Assembly (NCBI GenBank): GCA_009841115.1
Contig: VXML01000062.1
Location: forward strand, 4,903-63,929
Origin: Gemmatimonadota bacterium
GTDB lineage: Bacteria > Latescibacterota > UBA2968 > UBA8231
Length of the DNA stretch: 59,027 nt
Direction of reading: 5' to 3'
Below, piece by piece: positions 1 through 7,339 of this stretch (the stretch's first letter is position 1; the number at the start of each line of letters is the position of its first letter). The position numbers and the translations under genes are program-made. The notes below the pieces were generated by a model. It had not been told where the DNA came from and did not search any database. It saw only the letters and a program-made list of their open reading frames with translations.

Positions 1-385
1 ACCCAATTCTCATGCTGGAGCGTGGCTATTTTTTGTCTGCTGGCTACGTCCCACAACCAAACCTCATCCCCCGATGTAGTGGCCAGCAGGGAGCCATCGG
101 GTGAAAACGATGGCAAATAACCCCCCTGATGGAGTGTGGCTATTTGTTGTCTGCTGGCTACGTCCCACAGAAAGATCTTACCCCCCGATGTAGTGGCCAG
201 CAGGGAGCCATCGGGTGAAAACGATAGCGAAGGGGCCCAAGCCTCATGCTGGAGCGTGGCTATTTTTTGTCTGCTGGCTACGTCCCACAGAAGGATCTCA
301 CTCCTTGATGCAGTGGCCAGCAGGGAGCCATCGGGTGAAAACGATAGTGCATCAGCAATCTCCCCTCTATGCCGGAGTGTGGCGA
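1..385 (-). repeat. Near-identical tandem WD40-coding repeats
   Basis: The block holds three in-phase copies of a repeat coding FSPDGSLLAT...LWDVASRQ.IATL. The shared string GTGAAAACGA starts at 101, 215 and 335, giving spacings of 114 and 120 bases (38 and 40 codons), so the reading frame is kept. Most of each copy is identical at DNA level and differences cluster in the loop between repeats. This points to recent duplication or gene conversion. The array continues past the left edge. Confidence 0.9.
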
Positions 386-1421
386 CCATGTAGGGCGATC
401 TTTCTACAAGGCTCCAACGGTAGCTAGGAATGGCAAAGTGACCCCCATCCCCAAAGGCATTTCCATCCCCATCAACGACAATGATACTAAGCGGATGCTC
501 AGCAAAATAGGAAAAACTTGGAAGGTCATACTCGAATCGAGCAACGGTCTCTTTCTCGCCTGCAAATCCACGGCATTCCTGCACTCCGAAGAGGTATCTT
601 CCACTTCTACCCAGCAGGATCGCCTGATGAAGCCCTTTGGAACTGCCGAGCTTAAGCCGGATGGGCACGCTCGCTGAACCCGGCGGATATAGATACGACG
701 AGATGACTTCGATGGTTGGCTGTACACTCGCGCTGGTCGCAATTGAGGTGTTGGAATTGAAGTAAGTATGCACAGCCAAGAATTCAGCAGCACACGCGGA
801 CAACCGATCATGCCAGCTATACGACATGATGTATGCACCATCTCGGAAATCGTGAGGCAAGCCGAAGGCATGGCCAAGTTCGTGGGCTGCTGTGCCAAAG
901 CCGAAACCATATTTAGAAACGGTCGCTACCCCCCCATTTTTCGTATTCCGATGACCTGTTCCTAGGGCCCCCCCGTAGCCTATGTCGCCTACGTCAGCGA
1001 AAACAAAGTAAACATTCCTATCTACATCGAAGGTTTCCGGAATCACATGAGGATCTGGCCCACTGAAGCGATGCACTAACGGCTCGCCTTGGGCATCGGT
1101 TTCAAAGCGGAACGTTTTGTTGCCGTAGCCGTGCGCTTGCATCTGCTCAGCAAAGAAAGTCTGAAGTTGGCGAATCAGTGTTTTCATTGAATCGACTACT
1201 GTAGCGCGATGCGGACGGTCGCTGGGCGAGAAGTAAAGCATCCGCACTGTGCGCGGTTCGCCCACGTTCAGATTCGCCAGCGCCTTGCCAGCAGGGCGGG
1301 GATGGTCGCGCCTCCACTGCTCGTAATCCGGCGGGGGCGAAGCATGGACGACGGCCAACGGTAAAAGAATGAGGCCGATTAACGCGAAAAGGGGATACGA
1401 TGTGAAGCAATGCCGTTTCAT
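1..1421 (-). CDS. Secreted metzincin-like metalloprotease with WD40 repeats (partial, runs off the left edge)
   Basis: An open frame runs from an ATG at 1421, preceded by AGAAAGG, to base 1 without a stop, so 473 residues are visible. Residues 1-28 form a signal peptide (charged start, hydrophobic core, cleavage after VHA). Residues 180-191 read HELGHAFGLPHD, the HExxHxxGxxHD zinc site of metzincins, and IMSY at 198-201 fits the Met-turn. After a linker, residues 359-473 carry WD40 repeats with FSPDGSLLAT and LWDVASR motifs. I infer a secreted or periplasmic zinc protease whose propeller binds a partner or substrate. The gene stands alone; the next operon on the same strand ends 405 bases upstream. 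The fusion of metzincin and WD40 is unusual in my knowledge. How many more repeats follow is not visible. Confidence 0.85.
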   Translation of the reverse strand, partial: MKRHCFTSYPLFALIGLILLPLAVVHASPPPDYEQWRRDHPRPAGKALANLNVGEPRTVRMLYFSPSDRPHRATVVDSMKTLIRQLQTFFAEQMQAHGYGNKTFRFETDAQGEPLVHRFSGPDPHVIPETFDVDRNVYFVFADVGDIGYGGALGTGHRNTKNGGVATVSKYGFGFGTAAHELGHAFGLPHDFRDGAYIMSYSWHDRLSACAAEFLAVHTYFNSNTSIATSASVQPTIEVISSYLYPPGSASVPIRLKLGSSKGLHQAILLGRSGRYLFGVQECRGFAGEKETVARFEYDLPSFSYFAEHPLSIIVVDGDGNAFGDGGHFAIPSYRWSLVERSPYMVATLRHRGEIADALSFSPDGSLLATASRSEILLWDVASRQKIATLQHEAWAPSLSFSPDGSLLATTSGGKIFLWDVASRQQIATLHQGGYLPSFSPDGSLLATTSGDEVWLWDVASRQKIATLQHENW

Positions 1422-1661
1422 CAATGTGCCTTTCTGTGCGCTGGTCACACCGGCGATGTTAAGAGATGAAAGCCCGTCGTGTGAACGTGTGTAGTGAACC
1501 ACAATAGCCCCGAGTCATGCGTGTGCGCTGCGGGCATTGCAGCAGCTAGCGGAACTTGCGAACCGACTAGACTCAGCAGGCAAGTTCTCGGCAGTGGGCT
1601 AGTTTGAAATTAAGGTGTGCTACGCGCTCTGCGATGAGTCCTAAAAGACAGTTTATATAAG

Positions 1662-1693
1662 AAATTTAACGTGATTTCACAAAATTTAACGTG
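1662..1693. repeat. Two 12-base direct repeats, 20 bases apart
   Basis: AAATTTAACGTG occurs at 1662-1673 and again at 1682-1693, a centre-to-centre distance of exactly 20 bases, close to two helical turns. It lies upstream of the metzincin-WD40 gene, about 240-270 bases from its start, inside an AT-rich stretch. The spacing would suit a dimeric regulator, but no regulator is identified. Confidence 0.5.
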
Positions 1694-1765
1694 GCTTATA
1701 TGTGATAATAAAGGTCGATATTATGATTTTTTTGGTAATTTTTTCCGAAGACAAACAGAACAGCG

Positions 1766-1801
1766 AAAAGCGCCCCAACTCATCTTGAGAATCGGAGCGC
1801 T
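1766..1801 (-). terminator. Possible rho-independent terminator of the 11-gene operon
   Basis: Read on the minus strand, AGCGC and GCGCT pair around an imperfect stem (1769-1801) whose loop lies near AAGAT, and the 3' arm runs into TTTTC. It starts 25 bases past the stop of the glycosyltransferase gene, the right place for the operon end. The stem has internal mismatches and the T run is short, so efficiency is uncertain. Confidence 0.45.
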
Positions 1802-1826
1802 AAATTTCAAACGCAACCACGACCTT

Positions 1827-3110
1827 TTACAGATACTGCTCGTACACAGCGAGCGTCCCCTCAGCCATAGCATCGGCGTGGAAGCGGCTGTGGACCGCCT
1901 CTTGGCCGGTTTGTCCGAGTTGGCGTCTGCGCTTTCCATCGCGCAGCAAGGCGGCAAGCTCGTTGGCTAGGATCTCCGGGGAATGGGGTGCGACGAGGAG
2001 ACCACCGCCGGTGGCTGCGATCAGCTCGGGGAACGCGCCGTGGTTGGGTTGGATGACTGGGATGCCGTTGGCTAAGGCTTCGAGGATAGACAGACCCTTG
2101 GGATCGGCGTAAACCGAGGGTACGGAAAAGACGTGGAGGGAGGAGAGGAAGCGGATTTTTTCGCGGCGATCGACTTCGCCGTGGTAGGTGAACGAGTCGG
2201 CTAGCCCCCAGCGGCGGATTTTTTGCACCTGCTCGGCGAAGTAGGGCTTGTCGTAGGCGCTGAGGTAGCCAGCGGCTTCGAGGCGCAGGGAGGCAAATTC
2301 GGGTTGTTCTTTTAACCGTTGGAAGGCATCGACGAGCAGGTGAAAGCCCTTTTCGGGGCAGATGCGGGCGAGGTAGCCGATTTTGTAGGGGCCGTCGGTG
2401 GATGGTGGCTCTTGCCCGTGTCCGGTCAGGTTGAGGCCGAGTGGCACCACGTGGATTTTTGTGCGCGGTACCTGTAGGTATTCGGCCATGTGTTCTTGGT
2501 AATACGCACACGGGGCAATGAAGGCGTCGATGTCTTGGGCGCGTTGGCGCAGGGTTTTCAGGGCTTGGGTCTTGTAGGGGTCAACTAGGCCGTCTAAGAA
2601 CAGGTCCTCGCCTTGGAGGGCGCAGAGGACGGGGACGCCTAATTGGGCTTTTAATTGCCGGGCCATGCCGACGAACATGGCGTTGGTTAGCTGGATGAGG
2701 TCGGGTTTGAAGTCGCGCTGGAGCCAAGCGACGAGGCGGGTGAGTTCCTTTTGTTGGTTCCCCTCCTCGCCGGCGAGGATTGAGACGGTGAGCGGGCCTA
2801 GTGTGCGTGCGTTGGTAGAGGAACCAAAGCGCGCGAGGGTGCGAATCAGGAATGGCGAGTCGAGGATGCGGTCGAAGAGGCGGTGCGTGCGGCGAAAAAA
2901 CGACCACTGCTGTTGTAAGAAGATGTTGACGCCGCCGTAGAAGACGCGGTCGAGTGCGACGTTTTCCTCGTCCGTGCGCAGTGGCGTATAGGTCGGGATG
3001 AGGACGACATCGGCGTTGCGGCGCGAGAGGGCGGCAGCGAGTGTGTTATCGTGGATGCAACTGCCGCAGTACATGCTGGCGGCACCGGCCGTGATGTAAG
3101 CGACGCGCAT
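1827..3110 (-). CDS. GT4-type glycosyltransferase
   Basis: 427 residues, a normal length for a GT-B fold enzyme. The N-terminus (MRVAYITAG) starts the acceptor-binding Rossmann half, and the C-terminal half has a strand-turn motif EALANGIPVIQP followed by GAFPEL, the nucleotide-sugar binding region with the paired Glu motif of family GT4. An initial Cys pair (YCGSC) near residue 14 is present. It is the last gene of the operon, two bases after the symporter stop. It should transfer a sugar from a nucleotide donor in the cytoplasm; donor and acceptor cannot be read. Its position after a candidate halogenase and a ligase would fit tailoring of a small molecule, but this is inference. Confidence 0.85.
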   Translation of the reverse strand: MRVAYITAGAASMYCGSCIHDNTLAAALSRRNADVVLIPTYTPLRTDEENVALDRVFYGGVNIFLQQQWSFFRRTHRLFDRILDSPFLIRTLARFGSSTNARTLGPLTVSILAGEEGNQQKELTRLVAWLQRDFKPDLIQLTNAMFVGMARQLKAQLGVPVLCALQGEDLFLDGLVDPYKTQALKTLRQRAQDIDAFIAPCAYYQEHMAEYLQVPRTKIHVVPLGLNLTGHGQEPPSTDGPYKIGYLARICPEKGFHLLVDAFQRLKEQPEFASLRLEAAGYLSAYDKPYFAEQVQKIRRWGLADSFTYHGEVDRREKIRFLSSLHVFSVPSVYADPKGLSILEALANGIPVIQPNHGAFPELIAATGGGLLVAPHSPEILANELAALLRDGKRRRQLGQTGQEAVHSRFHADAMAEGTLAVYEQYL

Positions 3111-3112
3111 CG

Positions 3113-4567
3113 CTAGAAGAATTTATCGACGGTGCTTTGGGCCGGTGGCTTGGTCAGCAGCGAGCCGACGATCATGGCCACGGCAGAAGCCGCTAGGATC
3201 ACCACCACTGGCATTACCCCGGTCATGCCGACCGTATAGCCGGGGATTTTCCACCCCTGAAAGAAGAAATAGCACCACAGCGCGGCCACGGTGAGCACGG
3301 AGGCGAAGGCGCCGTACTTGGTGCTGCGCTTCCAGAACAGGGCGGCGACGACCACAGGAAAGAGCGCTGCGAAGCCGGTGAAGGACCAGATGGCGAGGGT
3401 GAAGATGCTGCGGGCCGAGACCAGCGAGAGCACGTAGGTGACGGCGAAGATGGCGATCACGAAGAGGCGGCCCGACAGGACTTGGGCTTTTTCGCTCAAT
3501 TCGTCGCCCTTGCGGTAGTGGCGGACGATGTCTTGGGTGAACATGTTGCTGATGGAGAGCACTTGCGAGTCGAGCGACGACATGATGGCGGCAAAGACTC
3601 CAGCGGCGAGCAGACCGGCTAGGGCACCGGGAGCGTGTAGGTCGATCATCTTGACCAGCACGGAGTTGGCGGCCGCGCCCTTGAGGCCGGGGAAGTCAAT
3701 GCTGCCGAAGATTCCCAAGAGCACGCTGGGGATCCAGACGATGGCGATGCACAGGGGGTAGAACATTAGCGGCCAGCGAAAGGTGCGAGCGCTTTTAGCG
3801 GTGAGCCAGTGAGTGAAAAGGTGGGGGAACATGCCGACCGACAGCGGGATACAGGTGTAGGTCAACAGTTTGATCGGGCTGATATTGTCTCCTTTGATCA
3901 GCAGTTCGGGGTGCGCGGCTGCGACTTGCGCCAGCGCACTGTCCAGCCCGCCCAGCTTATCGACGATAACGAAGAAGGTCACGCCGCCCAAGATCATAAA
4001 GACCAAGGTTTGGAAGGCGTTGGCCCACGCAGTGCTCCTCATGCCGCCGAAACTGACGTAAGTCAGCACCACCAAACAGATCAACAGGCCGCCGGCCCAT
4101 TGGGGAATCTGCCCCTTGGTGACTTGGGCGAGGGTAATGCCGCCGCCCATGACGCCGATGAGCAAGTAGGGGATCAGCAGCGCGATCATGACGACGAAGA
4201 GCAGCAGTCCTAGCCCGTCGGAGTCCCAGCGGCGGCGGAAGTATTGGACCTGCGTGAGCAAGTTGTGGCGCTTGCCGAGCGCCCAGACGCGGGTGCCGAT
4301 GAAGAAGAAGACGGTGGGAATAATCAGGGCCGCGCCCGAAGGCATCAGGGCAAAGACGCCGATACCGGTGTGGTAGGCTTCGCCAGAGGCTCCCAAAATG
4401 GCGAACGCGGTCATGTTGGTGCCAAACAGCGACATCAGCAGTAGGAAGGGGCCGATGGAGCGGCTGGCGACGAAGTAGTCCTCGCCGGTACCGCGAAAGA
4501 AGCGATTGGAGAGGACGCCGATGCAGAGTACTAGACCGAGGTAGCAGAAGATGATGATCGTGGTCAT
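3113..4567 (-). CDS. Sodium:solute symporter (SSS family)
   Basis: 484 residues with about 13 hydrophobic helices, the layout of the SSS family that moves solutes with sodium across the inner membrane. Helix 2-like GTNMTAFAILG and the STAWANAFQT segment match the family's ion and substrate path. Its ATG overlaps the stop of the preceding small membrane gene (ATGA). Pairing with a short hydrophobic partner is known for SSS systems such as PanF with YhdT. The substrate is unknown; the surrounding ligase and FAD enzyme suggest an organic acid or aromatic compound, as inference only. Confidence 0.9.
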   Translation of the reverse strand: MTTIIIFCYLGLVLCIGVLSNRFFRGTGEDYFVASRSIGPFLLLMSLFGTNMTAFAILGASGEAYHTGIGVFALMPSGAALIIPTVFFFIGTRVWALGKRHNLLTQVQYFRRRWDSDGLGLLLFVVMIALLIPYLLIGVMGGGITLAQVTKGQIPQWAGGLLICLVVLTYVSFGGMRSTAWANAFQTLVFMILGGVTFFVIVDKLGGLDSALAQVAAAHPELLIKGDNISPIKLLTYTCIPLSVGMFPHLFTHWLTAKSARTFRWPLMFYPLCIAIVWIPSVLLGIFGSIDFPGLKGAAANSVLVKMIDLHAPGALAGLLAAGVFAAIMSSLDSQVLSISNMFTQDIVRHYRKGDELSEKAQVLSGRLFVIAIFAVTYVLSLVSARSIFTLAIWSFTGFAALFPVVVAALFWKRSTKYGAFASVLTVAALWCYFFFQGWKIPGYTVGMTGVMPVVVILAASAVAMIVGSLLTKPPAQSTVDKFF

Positions 4568-4788
4568 GCGGTTTGCTCCTCGTCCTCGGCGTCCAACTCG
4601 GACGGCCAGGCGTAATTGACCAGCAAGACCATCAGCCCGGTGGCGGCCACGCAGAAACCGATGTGGTAGAGCAAGCCGATGGGGAGTCCTAAGACGATGC
4701 GCGGATCGTCCCAGAGCCAGAGGTCGTTGTGCAGGAGATAGAGGACCAAAATCCCCAAGTAGAGGAGTCGGCGTACGGTGGCGTTCAC
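4564..4788 (-). CDS. Small membrane protein, DUF3311-like symporter partner
   Basis: 74 residues with two membrane helices and a short acidic tail ending DEEQTA. The helix content and its place directly before an SSS symporter match DUF3311/YhdT-type accessory subunits. The start codon is GTG at 4788, fixed by a GTGA overlap with the FAD-enzyme stop. It likely folds with the symporter in the inner membrane. Confidence 0.75.
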   Translation of the reverse strand: MNATVRRLLYLGILVLYLLHNDLWLWDDPRIVLGLPIGLLYHIGFCVAATGLMVLLVNYAWPSELDAEDEEQTA

Positions 4789-6041
4789 AGTGTTGCTCCT
4801 GAGGGTTGCGGGGTTAAGGGGACGGCATCGGGCATCGGGCAGACCTCGCTCATCGGCCCGAAAATAGGCTCGACGCGTTCGCTGAAGAGGTTGCCGCTAA
4901 GCACGTCGATGACCCCCTGTTTGCATTCGGGATGGCGTTTGAGGAATTCGGCGAAGCTGAAGTCCTTGGAGTAGAAGGCGTACACCATTTTGCGCACCGC
5001 CTCCATACCGCGCACTAGCTCCGGCCCGAAACCGCCCAACTGCTCGGCAGAAAAGTCGCCTTTGGCAAAGGCTTCGGCGATGGCGTCGGCGGCCATCTCG
5101 CCGGATTTGAGGGCTAGATACACGCCCGAGGAGTACATCGGGTCGAGGAAGCAGAACGCGTCGCCGACCAGCACCCAGCTTTCGCCAGCGATGCGACTGG
5201 CGCGATAGGAAAAGTCCTTGGTGGTTTTGACCGGAAAGAGTTGCTCGGCGTGTTGCAGGCGCTCCTGCATGGGGCGGCACTTGGCCAGCTCTTGGTCGAA
5301 GATGGTCTGCGCGTCTTCACGGCGACCTTGGACCAAGTAGGAGATTGCGCCGACCACGCCGACGCTGACTTTGTCGTCGGGCAGGGGGATGTACCAGAAC
5401 CAGGAATCTCGGTTTTCGGTGTGGAGAATCAGGGTCGCGCCTTCGTCGATGCCTTCGTCGTGCTGGCCGCCGCGATAGTGGGTGTAGATCGAAGCCTTCT
5501 TCAGTTCAGGCTCGGGCTGGGTCAGCTTGAGCTTGCGGCCGATCAGCGTGCTCTGGCCGGTGGCATCGACGACGACTTGTGCGGCAAAATCGCGGGTTTG
5601 TCCGTTGGCGAGTTTCGCGCGCACGCCGGTGGCGCGGTCGCCCTCGAACAGGACTTCGAGGACCCGGGCACCCTGGTGTACTTGGGTGCCTTTTGCGCGG
5701 GCGTTGTCGAGGAGCATCTCGTCGAATGGGCCGCGCAGGACCTGCCAAGTTACTGCGCTTTCGTGGGGATTGGTGTCCGAAAAGTAAAAGGGCGTTGAGC
5801 CGCGACCCGACTTGCCGAAAAACTGCACGCTGTGTTTGCGGGGGAAGGCACTGTCTTTGAGCCGGTCGAGCACGCCGAGTCGTTTGAACGTCCAGTAGGT
5901 CTCTGGCATTAGAGACTCGCCGATTGTGAAGCGGGGGAACTGCTCCCGCTCGAAGAGCTGGACTTGGCGGCCGGTTGCGGCGACGAGGGCGGCTACGGTG
6001 CTGCCAGCGGGGCCGCCGCCGATGACGATGACGTCGCTCAC
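4785..6041 (-). CDS. FAD-dependent oxidoreductase, candidate flavin-dependent halogenase
   Basis: 418 residues. The N-terminus is an FAD-binding GGGPAG (8-13) in a Rossmann fold, followed by GES at 41-43. Residues 214-219 read WFWYIP, matching the WxWxIP motif of flavin-dependent halogenases, and 298-306 read FLDPMYSSG, matching their FxxPxxSxG motif. GDAFCFLDP is the FAD-binding Asp region. Lys69 (PRKHSVQF) lies where PltA/CmlS-type enzymes are expected to carry their catalytic Lys, though I could not align it. Such enzymes add Cl or Br to phenols or carrier-bound acyl groups; relatives include geranylgeranyl reductases and hydroxylases, which would be the alternative. It starts with GTG and overlaps the ligase stop by GTGA, so co-translation with an acid-activating ligase is likely. 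Confidence 0.75.
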   Translation of the reverse strand: MSDVIVIGGGPAGSTVAALVAATGRQVQLFEREQFPRFTIGESLMPETYWTFKRLGVLDRLKDSAFPRKHSVQFFGKSGRGSTPFYFSDTNPHESAVTWQVLRGPFDEMLLDNARAKGTQVHQGARVLEVLFEGDRATGVRAKLANGQTRDFAAQVVVDATGQSTLIGRKLKLTQPEPELKKASIYTHYRGGQHDEGIDEGATLILHTENRDSWFWYIPLPDDKVSVGVVGAISYLVQGRREDAQTIFDQELAKCRPMQERLQHAEQLFPVKTTKDFSYRASRIAGESWVLVGDAFCFLDPMYSSGVYLALKSGEMAADAIAEAFAKGDFSAEQLGGFGPELVRGMEAVRKMVYAFYSKDFSFAEFLKRHPECKQGVIDVLSGNLFSERVEPIFGPMSEVCPMPDAVPLTPQPSGATL

Positions 6042-7339
6042 GTGTCGCTCCTGTGATCGGTGAAGCGCTGGGCTTTGAGTTCAAAGCGCGGCAGGGTATT
6101 GGGCGCGGCGATTTGGATGGCGGCACGCAGGCCTAGGCGGTGGGCGAGGGCGCGTTCTACTTGGTCGGCCGTGTCGTTGGCATTGCCGTCGAGTTCTAGG
6201 TGGACTTCCAACTCGTCTAGTGCTTTGCGCCGGTGGACGTCAACGGCGAATTCGGTGACTGCGGGGAACTGGCGCACGACGTTTTCAATGGCGCTGGGAT
6301 AGACGACTACGCCGCGGATGAGCAAGGCGTCGTCGAGGCGGCCAATGACTCCGCCTTGGAGCCGTTGGAAGGTGCGGCCGCAAGCACAGGGCGTGCGATT
6401 GAGGGCGACTCGGTCGCCGGTGCGGTAGCGGATAACCGGCATTCCCGTGCGGCCGAGATTGGTGATGACTAGCTCGCCCTCGTCGGCGGGTGCGCCGCTT
6501 TGCGGATCGACGATCTCGCAGATGAACTCCCCCTCGTTGAGGTGTAAGCCGGCCTGTTCGCGGCAGTCGAAACCCCAAGCGCCGACCTCGGTGGCTCCGG
6601 CGTGGTCGGAGCAGTGGGCACCCCAAGTGCGCTCGAGTTGGGCGCGGGTAGCGGGGAGGTTTGCGCCCGGCTCGCCCGCGTGGATGGTGGTGTGCACGCT
6701 GCTGGCGGCAAGGTCGAGGCCGCGCTCGCGGGCGACTTCTCCTAGGTGCAAAGCATACGTTGGTGTACAGACGAGGACGGTGATCTCGTTTTCGAGGATG
6801 GCGTCTAGGCGCTGCGCCGAAGACATGCCGCCGCCGGGGACGATCAGTGCGCCGATGTGGCTGGCTCCTTGGTGCCCGCTCCAGAAGCCGATGAACGGGC
6901 CAAAGGAGAAGGCGAAAAAGATGCGGTCGCGCTCGCCGATGCCAGCGGCGCGATAGACTTGGGCCCAGCAGCGGCCCCACCAGTCCCAGCTCTCGGCCGT
7001 GTCGAGCCAGCGCAGGCGCTGGCCGGTGGTGCCGGAGGTCTGGTGGATGCGGGTGTAGCATTCGGGCGGATAGGTGAGGTTCGTGCCATAGGGCGGATGC
7101 GCGACTTGGTCGGCAGATAGTTCGGCGCGGGTGGTGAAGGGGAGGCGGGCTAAGACTTCGGCGAGCTCAGTCGAGTCGTCGTCGAGTTGGGCGATGTCCT
7201 CAGCCCGCGTGATACCGGCCGCGTTGAGCTTCTGGCGGTAAAATGCGTTGGTCGCCAGCACTTGGCCCAGCAGGGCGTGCAGACGTTGAAGCTGGTGCTC
7301 CGCCAGCGCGTCGCGGCTGAGGTGTTCGCAGTTGCTCAC
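6038..7339 (-). CDS. PaaK-like adenylate-forming acyl-CoA ligase
   Basis: 433 residues, the usual size of phenylacetate-CoA ligases. TSGTTGQRLRW is the ATP-binding P-loop, YRTGDRV the core Asp motif, and CACGR and the C-terminal GVVVYPSAIE segment are typical of the PaaK group with its compact lid domain. It should activate a carboxylic acid with ATP and form a thioester. GTG start, overlapping the TonB receptor stop by GTGA. It sits between an outer-membrane receptor and a candidate halogenase, so it may activate an imported or made aromatic acid (inference). Confidence 0.88.
   Translation of the reverse strand: MSNCEHLSRDALAEHQLQRLHALLGQVLATNAFYRQKLNAAGITRAEDIAQLDDDSTELAEVLARLPFTTRAELSADQVAHPPYGTNLTYPPECYTRIHQTSGTTGQRLRWLDTAESWDWWGRCWAQVYRAAGIGERDRIFFAFSFGPFIGFWSGHQGASHIGALIVPGGGMSSAQRLDAILENEITVLVCTPTYALHLGEVARERGLDLAASSVHTTIHAGEPGANLPATRAQLERTWGAHCSDHAGATEVGAWGFDCREQAGLHLNEGEFICEIVDPQSGAPADEGELVITNLGRTGMPVIRYRTGDRVALNRTPCACGRTFQRLQGGVIGRLDDALLIRGVVVYPSAIENVVRQFPAVTEFAVDVHRRKALDELEVHLELDGNANDTADQVERALAHRLGLRAAIQIAAPNTLPRFELKAQRFTDHRSDT

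Larger units (their letters stand above)
1422..1826. other. 405-base intergenic region
   Basis: This region separates the start of the metzincin-WD40 gene from the end of the 11-gene operon, both on the minus strand. It is clearly more AT-rich than its surroundings between about 1610 and 1760. It holds a pair of 12-base direct repeats (1662-1693) and a likely terminator hairpin (1769-1801). I see no convincing gene: open frames here are shadows of the glycosyltransferase end or lack a ribosome site. Confidence 0.6.

Noticed and set aside
1..385. 114/120-base repeats as a non-coding satellite
   Set aside because: The minus strand reads through all copies as WD40 blades without a stop.
404..910. 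Minus-strand 168-residue open frame
   Set aside because: It lies in another frame within the metzincin-WD40 gene, whose own frame shows a signal peptide, a zinc site and repeats; no ribosome site and no family likeness.
3809..4213. Long plus-strand open frames antisense to the symporter
   Set aside because: Gly/Asp/Gln-rich translations with no fold features; typical antisense shadows of a GC-rich gene.
5241..5798. 185-residue plus-strand frame antisense to the FAD enzyme
   Set aside because: It mirrors the FAD-enzyme codons and has no ribosome site or recognisable motif.
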